Notes under the pieces: generated by a model
Databases searched by the model: none
Told to the model about the DNA's origin: nothing
The model's input: the letters and a program-made list of their open reading frames with translations, nothing else
DNA from: Macrostomum hystrix
Lineage: Eukaryota > Platyhelminthes > Macrostomidae
Direction of reading: 5' to 3'
Assembly (NCBI GenBank): GCA_950097015.1
Contig: CATNEN010000025.1
Coordinates: 8,172,501 to 8,236,500, forward strand
DNA length: 64,000 nucleotides
Shown: positions 31,386 through 43,900 of the stretch, piece by piece
How the letters are laid out: every line of letters starts with the position of its first letter
How positions within the stretch are numbered: the stretch's first letter is position 1
Made by a program: the position numbers and the translations under genes

Positions 31386-34300
31386 TCAGCCGGGAGTCAT
31401 GAAGATGAAATGGCACCAGTAGCCAGTGAAGAAGATGCTGAAACTCAACGGAAATAAAACTCTGGAGAATTTGTCAATCTTGCGGGCCACCTGGCGGGAT
31501 TCCGGGTCCCATGCCTTCCAGTCGCCATAGGTGTACTCATTCACCAGCTTCTTGGCCTGGAAGGGAAGGTGATACGATGGCATTGAAATATTCTAAAAAT
31601 ACTGCAGCAGGTCGCAAGTCTCACCATCAGGGGTGACAGGAACGGATCCTGGGGTCCCTGTCCGCTCTCCTGCTGGCTGCCGTTCAGTTGCCTCTTCGCC
31701 GCCTTCCGAAACCGCCGCGTGACCCGCCGGATCTCATTCCTGGCCATTGTGTTGACCATGGCGAACTCCAGCATGGCTCCGAACACGTACAGCACCGTGA
31801 CGCCCATCCAGATGTCTATGGCCTTGATGTAGGACGCCTTAGGCAGGGTCATCCACAGGCCCATCGACTGAGTGGTCATCGATAGCACGGTCATAACGCC
31901 TGCAGTTTTGATCAGTCTATTGAGAAGTCTTCGTTGATCCCGGATAGGTAATAAAATACATCGGCTCGTGGGTGAGTGACAGAGCGGTCTGACGGGTTTG
32001 CCTCCCGCACCGAGGTCCCTGAGCTTTGAATCCGCGGCTAGGCCACATTCATTTGGGGCGCAGCCGCGGAGAGAAGGCTTGGGGGCTTGTCGTGAAATTT
32101 AAGCCCTTGAGGGCCAACCTCCGAGGCACAGTGAGGGTGTACACTGCCTGACGAGGAGAAAATCAGGCAGATGTACATACCTGTGTGAGTGTGTGTTCAG
32201 GAGTCAGTGGAACGGGCAGAATTTCCTTCTCGATGGCTTGGTTCTACTTTCAACAAATGACGTGCCAGTGCCCGCAGCCCTGCTTACTTAATAATAATAT
32301 TATTAAGTACATCAGTTGAAGCTTGTACCATAGGGTTGTAGCCTGTTTATTTTTAGAAACAATTCAGTCTGTCCTCTCAGTTTGTTCATCAGCCCATCTA
32401 TTTTTAGAAACAATCCAGTCCGTCCCATCAGTTTGTACATCAGCCCATCTATTTTTAGAAACAATTCAGTCCGTCCCATCAGTTTGTTCATCAGCCCATC
32501 TATTTTTAGAAACAATCCAGTCCGTCCCATCAGTTTGTACATCAGCCCATCTATTTTTAGAAACAATCCAGTCCGTCCCATCAGTTTGTTCATCAGCCCA
32601 TCTATTTTTAGAAACAATCCAGTCCGTCCCATCAGTTTGTACATCAGCCCATCTATTTTTAGAAACAATCCAGTCCGTCCCATCAGTCTGTACACCAGCC
32701 CATCTATTTTTAGAAACAATCCAGTCCGTCCCATCAGTCTGTACACCAGCCCATCTATTTTTAGAAACAATCCAGTCTATCCCATCAGTTTGTACATCAG
32801 CCCATCTATTTTTAGAAACAATCCAGCCCAGCGTTTTAGGTTCTACTTGCAGCTCGTCAATTTTTAGGAACAATTGAACAAGCGCTTCGCATTTTAGCTC
32901 GTCACAGCTTTTAGCTCTTATATTTTATTACCGCAGAATGGGACTTCATTATTTACGCTCGAAGCCCAGATTATAAAGCGCAGTTCACAAAATGTGTGTA
33001 AATAAAAAGTTTACTTTAATCTTCCCCATTTGCGTGAATGTACTAGCAGACCTAGAGAGCAGAAGTTTTTTTATCCAACCTGGTGAATAATCCTCTTTGA
33101 TTTCCTCTGCTAAGCCAGGTGTTACTGGCAAGGCATTCTGATAGCTTCTACCCACCTGACACTATCGCAAGTTTTTCCATTACATTATTTTCTAGTCTGT
33201 TTTTCTAAGCTCTTTCGATTATCCGACCTTTGAAATTCGATGCCAGACAGCATGTCATGCGTTTCTCGGCTATCAAGTTGTCAAGCTGCATACCTGACTT
33301 GATTCTGCTTCCCTGTAAGCGTGAAACAATCATTGCTGTGATAAGCTGGACAACTCACCCAGTGAAATTCTGGCCGGAACAGCTTCGATACTGATCCAGA
33401 AGGACACCCAGGACAGGATGACAATAAGTGTGCTGGGCACGTAGTACTGGATTAGATAGACGGCAAATACACGGCGCAGTACGAAGTGTACCCTTAGGCA
33501 AGGAAACTCGCCTGGAATAAAGAGTTAATGTGCAGCGATTCGTGTCTCTTTTAAATTTTCACGCGACAATTAAGAAACAATCCAATCCGTTCCAGCGGTT
33601 TATATGTACAGCCTGTCTATTTTTAGAAACAACAATTTAATCCGTTCCAGTGGTTCATATGTACAGCCTGTCTATTTTTAGAAACAACAATTCAATCCTC
33701 TCCAGCGGTTTCGATGTACAGCCAGCCTATTTTAAGAAACAATTAATTAATCTGCTCCAGTGGTTTAGATGTACTGCGTGTCTATTTTTAATCTTTAAAT
33801 TTCATAGAAATTTAAGCTTGCTTAAGCTAGCTTGGCTTGTTTTCATCTAATAATGAAAAGCATTCTAGCAGTTTAGATGTACAGCCTTTCTATTTTTAGA
33901 ACTAACAACTTAATCCGCTTACTGTTTATATTGTACCGTTTATATTGTATAATTCAATCTGCTCCAGTTGTTTATATGTACAGCATGTCTATTTTTTATA
34001 ATTAATTTTAAATCTAATAATCCAATGCATTCAGCGGTTTAGATGTACAGCCTGTCTATTTTTAGAAACAAAATTCAATCCACTCCAGCGGTTTATATGT
34101 ACAGTCCGTCTATTTTTAGAAACGACAATTCAATCCACTCCAGCGGTTTATATGTACAGTCCGTCTATTTTTAGAAAAGACAATTCAATCCACTCCAGCG
34201 GTTTAGATGTACAGCCTGTCTATTTTAAGAAACAACAATTTAATCCATTCTAGCGTTTTTTATGTAAAGCCTGTCACTTTTTTTAGAAACAGTTCGATAC

Positions 34301-37300
34301 TTCACAGCTGTTTTTACATACAGGCTGTCTATTTTCGTCTATATACTTCGTACAATGCATGCTATGAGCTACTTCAGAGTTATTTTTTATAAAAAATGCC
34401 TTGCTTATCTAATCGATTATAATTTTAGATAAAAAGTTCACAGTGTAAACAATTATTAATTGGTAACTTGCAGTTTGCTGTAAGTGTAAGCTAAGCTATA
34501 GATGGCATTCACTCAAGTTGAACATCAATCCTATGACTGTATGGGCTGGGTGCCTAGATTTCTCTTTTGCATCAAGTGTAACAGATTGTAAGGGACGAGA
34601 GTGCTGGTATTTACACACGCCTGTTTCTAACACTGTTTTGCATCTATTCGTCCTGACACTTGACTTGAGATGAAGGAAATTGCAGCCTCAGAGTAGACAC
34701 TCGTCTTCCACAGCAATTTCCTCGAGTCTTCTCACAACGACTACAAAACAGCGACGAAAAGGCAAACTTTCAGATTCTCGTGCTTTACCATTCTCGTGTT
34801 TTCCGAATTTTTAGATTCTCAAAATTTTCTGAATCTCCGAATTTTCTGATTCTCCGAATTTTCTGATTCTCCGAATTTTCAGATTCTCCGAATTTTCTGA
34901 ATCTCCGAATTTTCTGAATCTCCGAATTTTCTGAATCTCCGAATTTTCTGAATCTCCGAATTTTTAGATTATGCCATTTTTTCTCAGAAATCCCTAGATA
35001 ATAGTCGACAGCATTTAATAGTACAATTGGCATAGATTGTACAGTCAAAAGAACCCAGGGCGACCTGTGCTCCAACCTGGGCTCAAATCACTCCGCGTCA
35101 ATCCACCGACATGGTTATCTCGCAGCATTTCCCAACCCTAACGTTACACGATTTAACATCAGGCCTTTGCATTCAGGTCTCCAAACACGGCATCAAACCC
35201 CCCTATGCCCCCCGCCAGCTTCCTGTGTCTCTACGCACACCCACCCCCTCCTCCACTGCCGAGTCAGTCCGGCCATCCGGATTCAGACCAGAATGTCACT
35301 AAAATTGCCGCCAGACCGCCCTCCCCTACCAATCAGACTTAGGGCAAATAGTTGAATACAGGGAGAGACACGGAAAGCTTTCAGGTGGTTAGGGTTGGAT
35401 TGCTCCCCAGAGATTTCTGGCTCGGCAAAAAAACTTTTGCTGGTTATTGCCTGGAAATTTCAGTTTAATATACGCTTTGTAGCTTATCTAACAGGCTTCT
35501 TACCTTGTCTAAAAGTTTAATAGTCTGTCGAACTGGGTTCTCACATGTTTAACAGGTCCTCACCTGTCTATCCGGTCCTCACCTGTCTAACAGGTCCTCA
35601 CCTGTCTAACCGGTCCTCACCTGTCTAACAGGTCCTCACTTGTCTATCCGGTCCTCACCTGTCTAACAGGTCCTCACCTGTCTAACCGGTCCTCACCTGT
35701 CTAACAGGTCCTCACTTGTCTAACAGGTCCTCACCTGTCTAACCGGTCCTCACCTGTCTAACAGGTCCTCACTTGTCTAACAGGTCCTCACCTGTCTAAC
35801 AGGTCCTCATCTGTCTAACAGGTCCTCACTTGTCTAACAGGTCCTCACCTGTCTAACCGGTCCTCACCTGTCTAACAGGTCCTCACTTGTCTAACAGGTC
35901 CTCATCTGTCTAACCGGTCCTCATCTGTCTAACAGGTCCTCACCTGTCTAACAGGTCCTCACTTGTCTAACCGGTCCTCACCTGTCTAACAGGTCCTCAC
36001 TTGTCTAACAGGTCCTCATCTGTCTAACCGGTCCTCACCTGTCTAACAGGTCCTCACCTGTCTAACAGGTCTTCACCTGTCTAACAGGTCTTCACCTGTC
36101 TAACAGGTCTTCACCTGTCTAACAGATCCTCGACCGTCCTCAACTGTCCTCAAGCTTTCATTTTGTCAAACAGGTTTCTCACCCTGTCTAACAGGGTTCT
36201 CACCTGACTATCAATTTTCTCACCCTGTCTAACAGGTTTCTGGCTTGTCTAACACTTTCTCACCTGTCTAACAGGTTTCTCACCCTGTCTAACAGGTTTC
36301 TCACCTGTCTAACAGGTTTCTCACACTGTCTAACAGGTTTCTCACCTGACTAACAGCTTGTCCCACTCCTGTTCAAGTCTCGCTTGGACCTCACCTGACA
36401 GATAGTGCATGTCGCAGTTGGACATGTTCCATGAAGTGAGCACAAACTGGGGCAGGTGGAAGTCTTTGTTTACTTCGAAAGGTTTAACCTCGCGCCAACG
36501 CAAAATAAGCTCCTGCTTTGTAAATCGATCTGGAAATAGATTTTAGATACAATTTTAAGAAAATATTTGTTAGAGTCGTAAAAAATTACTAATGAACTCA
36601 CAGCTCTCCATGTTGATTTCGCATGTTTGAGTGTCGAGCGGAAATCGATAGAGAGCCATGTGACAGCCGAGCCTCAGACTGATTCTGGAAGTAACGATAC
36701 TAACGAAGTCAAAGCCGCTCTTTTCAGTCAATTTAGCCAAGTTCATATTTCAAATTCAAATTTAATTTAGCCAATGTACCAATCAAAAATTAATTCCTAA
36801 TAGAAAATACTTTACAATTCCAGGGAATTCCCAATTCAAAGGATTTCCCAATTCAAAGGATTTCCCAATTCAAAGGATTTCCAAATTCAAAGGATTTCCC
36901 TATTTAAGGGAATTCCCAATTTAAAGGATTTCCCGATTCAAGGGAGTCCCCAATTCAAAGAATTTCCGATTCAAGGGAATTCCTAATCCAAAGGATTTCC
37001 CGATTCAGGTGGTTTTCCAGATTCAAAGGATTTTCAAATTCGAAGGATTTTCAAATTCAAGAGAATTCTCAATTCAAAGGATTTCCCACTTCAAGAGAAT
37101 TCCCAATTCAAGGGAATTCCCAATTCAAGGGAAACCCCAATTCAAGGGAATTCCCAATTCAAGGGAATTCCCAGTTTAAGGGTTAAATAGTTTGAAGTAA
37201 TCCCCATATTAAAAGATTCCCCAAATTAAAGGATTTTCATTTATTGTTTTCCAAATTAAACGTGACTCTCGCCTTCGGGTATTCTCTAATTAAAAGAAAC

Positions 37301-37941
37301 GGGAACCCATGTTTGAAACGAACACCATACGTAATGGAATTCTCCATTTTGGGAAATTCCTTCAAATCGGGAATACCCCATTCACAGGGTTCGAATAAAT
37401 TAGAAGTTCCACAAAGCAATGGACTCCCTTTAACAGTACATTTTACATTTATTATATTTTACTTTACTGTAACAGTAAATTTAAATTTTAATCATGGTAC
37501 GAGGAACGCTATACGAGCTTTTGTTGATTGCATTGTCAAAAAAATTTGATATTGATGGGTCCAATTAGGAACTATCGTGAAGTAGGCAGTAGCGTGTGTG
37601 GTCTTCATATTGTTAATGAGACATTTCGATTTTCGAGTTATTTCGAGTTCGAAAATTCCCGAATTCTTCAAACCAATGGAAATTCCTGGGCGGGGAATTT
37701 CCCGTTTTAATCAACTCGCAGTGAAAAAGAACTGTGTGCATTACGCGCGCCGCCAGCTGATAGACTACTGACCTACTCGAGTAGTACACGTCTCCGTTGG
37801 GTTTGATCCGCAGCAGCTTGTTGGGTATGGTGATGTCGTGATACTTGGCCTGCTTCTCGTTGACAAAGATGATGTCTGGCAGCCAGATGTCGTCTATGAG
37901 GCGCGGATCTACTGTCAGACCGATAGATTCGTTAACTGCGG

Positions 37942-37975
<34 letters not shown>

Positions 37976-40900
37976 CAGCTCCTGCTGCTGTGCGCTGCAG
38001 CCGCCTCCGCTACCCAACGAGCTGGCGTTGAAAGCTAGTCGACTGTCGTGCCAGGACAAGCGAAGAAAAATCTGAATGCTGTAGTCCTGCGATATATTTA
38101 GAGTGAGTTGATGTATATTGTGTGTGAGTTGATGTATATTGTGTGTGAGTTGATGCATATTGTGTGTGAGTTGATGTATATTGTGTGTGAGTTGATGTAT
38201 ATTATGTGTGAGTTGATGTATATTGTGTGTGAGTTGATGTATATTTAGAGTGAGTTGATGTATATTTAGAGTGAGTTGATGTATATTTAGAGTGAGTTGA
38301 TGTATATTTAGAGTGAGTTGATGTATGTTTAGAGTGAGTTGATCTATATTCAGAGTGAGTTGATGTATGTTTAGAGTGAGTTGATGCATAATCTGTGTGA
38401 GTTGATGTATATTCTGCAGTGTTTTAAAGAGCAAAAACATGTTTTGCTATTTAGTTTTCAAATTAGTTTGCCAAGAGCTTGAAGGCTTGGTGAATATCTC
38501 GTAGTTGGCGATACTATTTTGCGCTGAGTTCAAATTTCTAGGCTTATTTGCTGCTGAATACGATCAGATGCAAAGAAGCGAGTATCTTCATAATGATTTA
38601 ATTGCTGGATTGGTTAATTATTTCAAATAAATTAGCTGCTTATTTGCGGCAGAGGGCCATAAAAAAAATAAATTAACTCCCTGGCTAGAGTTTTAGCTGT
38701 TATCGGACCAAAATTGGAATGTTTTACTGGCCTCCTAAAACAACTATTGGAATTCAGTGTCCCCGTTTAACTTAGTATGATCGTAAAATTTTTTTCATTT
38801 AGCTACAGTTGCTATTCTTTCACCGACTGTCGGATTTCCCGTCTTCCGGTAGGTCTGTCTTGATTATGTGTGCCCTATTTTGTACTTGCGCACAGGAAGC
38901 ACTTCTGTGGAATTAAACACGCATGTTGAGTAAAAAATGTGAGCCCACTTAGACTAGAATGGTTGGTCATTAGTTTGCAATAATTAAATGAATTTTCCAT
39001 CTCTTATATCGTATCCTTCAGCTTCCTGACTGACTGTCCTTAGCATACGCAGGTTAAAATCGTCGGTTCTTTAGGAATATTTAATGCAGTGCTGACGGCA
39101 TACGGTTGGCATATGGCTTGCGGACTCGAGCGATCATGCACTTTCTGAGCACCACTCTACGTATTCCATCGTCCCTGCCAAGGAGAAGTGGATCTATGCA
39201 TGGCTGGGCCAGAGTCGGCCTCAGAATCCACGCCGGAAAAGCATGGCGTCGATCGTTCTATTCTAGCACTATCGGCTCTACACTTCTCTATTGCTCTCAG
39301 ATTCCTACCTCTCAATTTCTCGTTCCGCTCGAGTTAACTAGAAATTATTTTATCCCACGGCGGCTGCCACTTCAATCGGAGGCGGCAACAGTTATCCAAC
39401 GGCTGCCACCATGAAGACTGGCTGGCCGGCTTTTTTACAACTCCGTTTTGGTTTGCGATAATTGTAAATTCATTTACTGACTTGCGAACTGCGCACTGAT
39501 GAAACTCATGATTTTATAAGCACGTCGCTTTTTCCTCTGCTTACTGCAGCAGTTTGCCGTCTTTTTTAGTACATTAAGTGTACTTCTGTTTGCCCTAGTG
39601 CGTAGAATGCATCGCAATTTATCGATTAGGTTTGTCTCCCTTCTTTTGTTCCTATTTTTGTTAATTAAAAAACGTTGTTAAGGTAATATAGCATACTATT
39701 TCGTGTATTATGGTTAGTGTAAAAGCTAAATACAGATGATAACAGTTGTGCATGTGCAACTGTACGAGATATAAGTGTCTCATATCTCCCCCTTATCTCC
39801 CTCGTATTGTGCCTTTTCTACTAACAAGGAATATGGCGTCGGTTTTACTAAATTTTTGCTTCAAATATAAAAAATCTAATATACTAAAATCTAAATTGAT
39901 TTATCGCCGCCAAAAACTATGCTACAACTGTACCTACTCAGCTGGCGGGCCCTCTATGTGGTTGGCGAAGGACAGACAGTCGAGCCCACCGCAGGCGTCA
40001 CCCGTGTCTCATATCTCCCCCTTATCAGCTCTCCCGTGTCTCATATCTCCCCCTTATCAGCTCTCCCGTGTCTCATATCTCCCCCTTATCAGCTCTCCCG
40101 TGTCTCATATCTCCCCCTTATCAGCTCTCCCGTGTCTCATATCTCCCCCTTATCAGCTCTCCCGTGTCTTATATCTCCCCCTTATCAGCTCTCCCGTGTC
40201 TCATATCTCCCCCTTATCAGCTCTCCCCTGTCTCATATCTCCCCCTTATCAGCTCTCCCGTGTCTAATATCTCCCCCTTATTAGCTCTCCCGTGTCTCAT
40301 ATCTCCCCCTTATCAGCTCTCTCGTGTCTCATATCTCCCCCTTATCAGCTCTCCCGTGTCTCATATCTCCCCCTTATCAGCTCTCCCGTGTCTCATATCT
40401 CCCCCCTTATCAGCTCTCCCGTGTCTCATATCTCCCCCCTTATCAGCTCTCCCGTGTCTCATATCTCCCCCCTTATCAGCTCTCCCGTGTCTTATATCTC
40501 CCCCTTCTCAGCTCTCCCGTGTCTCATATCTCCCCCTTATCAGCTCTCTCGTGTCTCATATCTCCCCCTTATCAGCTCTCCCGTGTCTCATATCTCCCCC
40601 TTATTAGCTCTCCCGGTTCTCATATCTCCCCCTTATCAGCTCTCCCGTGTCTCATATCTCCCCCTTATCAGCTCTCCCGTGTCTCATATCTCCCCCTTCT
40701 CAGCTCTCTCGTGTCTCATATCTCCCCCTTATTAGCTCTCCCGGTTCTCATATCTCCCCCTTATCAGCTCTCCCGTGTCTAATATCTCCCCCTTCTCAGC
40801 TCTCCCGTGTCTCATATCTCCCCCTTATTAGCTCTCCCGGTTCTCATATCTCCCCCTTATCAGCTCTCCCGTGTCTCATATCTCCCCCTTATCAGCTCTC

Positions 40901-43900
40901 CCGTGTCTAATATCTCCCCCTTCTCAGCTCTCCCGTGTCTCATATCTCCCCCTTATCAGCTCTCCCGTGTCTCATATCTCCCCCTTATCAGCTCTCTCGT
41001 GTCTTATATCTCCCCCTTATCAGCTCTCCCGTGTCTCATATCTCCCCCTTATTAGCTCTCCCGGTTCTCATATCTCCCCCTTATCAGCTCTCCCGTGTCT
41101 CATATCTCCCCCTTATCAGCTCTCCCGTGTCTCATATCTCCCCCTTCTCAGCTCTCTCGTGTCTCATATCTCCCCCTTATTAGCTCTCCCGGTTCTCATA
41201 TCTCCCCCTTATCAGCTCTCCCGTGTCTAATATCTCCCCCTTCTCAGCTCTCCCGTGTCTCATATCTCCCCCTTATTAGCTCTCCCGGTTCTCATATCTC
41301 CCCCTTATCAGCTCTCCCGTGTCTCATATCTCCCCCTTATCAGCTCTCCCGTGTCTAATATCTCCCCCTTCTCAGCTCTCCCGTGTCTCATATCTCCCCC
41401 TTATCAGCTCTCCCGTGTCTCATTAAGCGTTAAGGTTAAGCGATTTATCGAATAACGACTGGGTAATTACCATAGACTCCACGTTTACAGAATCGAATGT
41501 GTTAACATAGATGCCCACGTCCACCACAGTTGGTCGACCTGCAGAAAGTGATAAGGCGAGAACTTATAAGTAAGAATTTATAATTGGTCTAATTATGCGT
41601 GAGTAGCTGTCCTACGCACTCTTTGTACATTCGCTAATTTTTTGGTTTTATGAGAAAACCGTATGTTAGTCACGTAGTCTTTTTCAACGGTAAGCTAATT
41701 AAGACAGGTCTGCAGGTCTGATACAAGTTATGCTGTTCCGACTAAATATATTTCTCATCGTTAGAGTGTAGTCTGCTCAAAGGATTTCTATATAGCCATG
41801 TGGACTGAAAATTAGATTTATTTTATTTTTGTACAAGGCTATAAACTTAAATAAAAGCAAGTGAACCTGAAACACCTAATCAGTAGCCAGATTATTGATG
41901 AAAATTTAGCGAGTCGAATAGAAAAATATCGATAAAGCCACCTAATAAGGAATGAAATGACGCTCGATAATCCTCTTGTTAAGCTCTACTCAACAGTAAT
42001 CCCATTGCTTGGATCTCTAAATGCTGATTGATATTTGAGCCTCATAATCACAGCGTGTGTGCATGGGAGATAAAAGCAGCCTTTGAAACTGATGGATTAT
42101 ATGTCGAGGTCGAGGTTTAAACTTGCGGTACATCCTGAGCTCGAATCCGCGGCGAAGTCAGCAAAGTCAACAAAGACATTTGACTGTTGTTATTAATACA
42201 CTAATCATTATATCATTTGACTATAGGCTTGTATTTTACCATGTATTCTATATAATGTCATGTAGGTGTTAATTGCTTCCCTGCTCAGAATGAGTCGAAT
42301 GCGCTCATTGGGATGGCGGTTAACGGCAAGCTGGTTTCTGGCTTAGAGATTTTCACGAGAAGAAAATTCTTAAGTGCCGCAGCCCTGCCAAAGTCCGCCA
42401 CCCATTGTCTCATCCGTCTGGTGCCAAGGCCGACCATTTAGTTCAAAACTGGTGTGCTCAAAGTTAATGGGCAGAGTAGGGCAGAGTTGGAGCAGTATAG
42501 ACTCTCACTCAACTTTAAATTGTTACTTGCGGGAAAGTTGAATATGGGATTGAAATTTTTAATGGCCTTAAACTTTGCACTTTACCTAGCAAGTTAGCTA
42601 CTTCATTAGTGAACTGTTTAATAGAGGCTCATTACTTCTCAGAGACACCATCGATGATTAGTATGATGGAAACATTTCTTGCTTTTCAGAGAGATATCAG
42701 AGAGAAGCTTGCTGATGATTCAGTAAACACCTGAAACTACCAACTTGATGATTCAGTAAACACCTGAAACTACCAACTTGATGATTCAGTAAACACCTGA
42801 AACTACCAACTTGATGATTCAGTAAACACCTGAAACTACCAACTTGATGATTCAGTAAACACCTGAAACTACCAACTTGATGATTCAGTAAACACCTGAA
42901 ACTACCAACTTGATGATTCAGTAAACACCTGAAACTACCAACTTGATGATTCAGTAAACACCCGAAACTACCAACTTGATGATTCAGTAAACACCTGAAA
43001 CTACCAACTTGATGCTTCAGTAAACACCTGAAACTACCAACTTGATGATTCAGTAAACACCTGAAACTACCAACTTGATGATTCAGTAAACACCTGAAAC
43101 TACCAACTTGATGATTCAGTAAACACCTGAAACTACCAACTTGATGATTCAGTAAACACCTGAAACTACCAACTTGATGATTCAGTAAACACCTGAAACT
43201 ACCAACTTGATGATTCAGTAAACACCTGAAACTACCAACTTGATGCTTCAGTAAACACCTGAAACTACCAACTTGATGCTTCAGTAAACACCTGAAACTA
43301 CCAACTTGATGATTCAGTAAACATCTGAAACTACCAACTTGATGCTTCAGTAAACACCTGAAACTACCAACTTGATGATTCAGTAAACACCTGAAACTAC
43401 CAACTTGATGATTCAGTAAACACCTGAAACTACCAACTTGATGATTCAGTAAACATCTGAAACTACCAACTTGATGCTTCAGTAAACACCTGAAACTACC
43501 AACTTGATGATTCAGTAAACACCTGAAACTACCAACTTGATGATTCAGTAAACATCTGAAACTACCAACTTGATGCTTCAGTAAACACCTGAAACTACCA
43601 ACTTGATGATTCAGTAAACACCTGAAACTACCAACTTGATGATTCAGTAAACACCTGAAACTACCAACTTGATGCTTCAGTAAACACCTGAAACTACCAA
43701 CTTGATGATTCAGTAAACATCTGAAACTACCAACTTGATGCTTCAGTAAACACCTGAAACTACCAACTTGATGCTTCAGTAAACACCTGAAACTACCAAC
43801 TTGATGATTCAGTAAACATCTGAAACTACCAACTTGATGCTTCAGTAAACACATGAAACTACCAACTTGATGATTCAGTAAACACCTGAAACTACCAACT

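Noticed and set aside
42100-42155. Further SINE-A head in a channel intron
   Set aside because: Only a GAGCTCGAATCCGCGGC block matches, too short to separate from chance.
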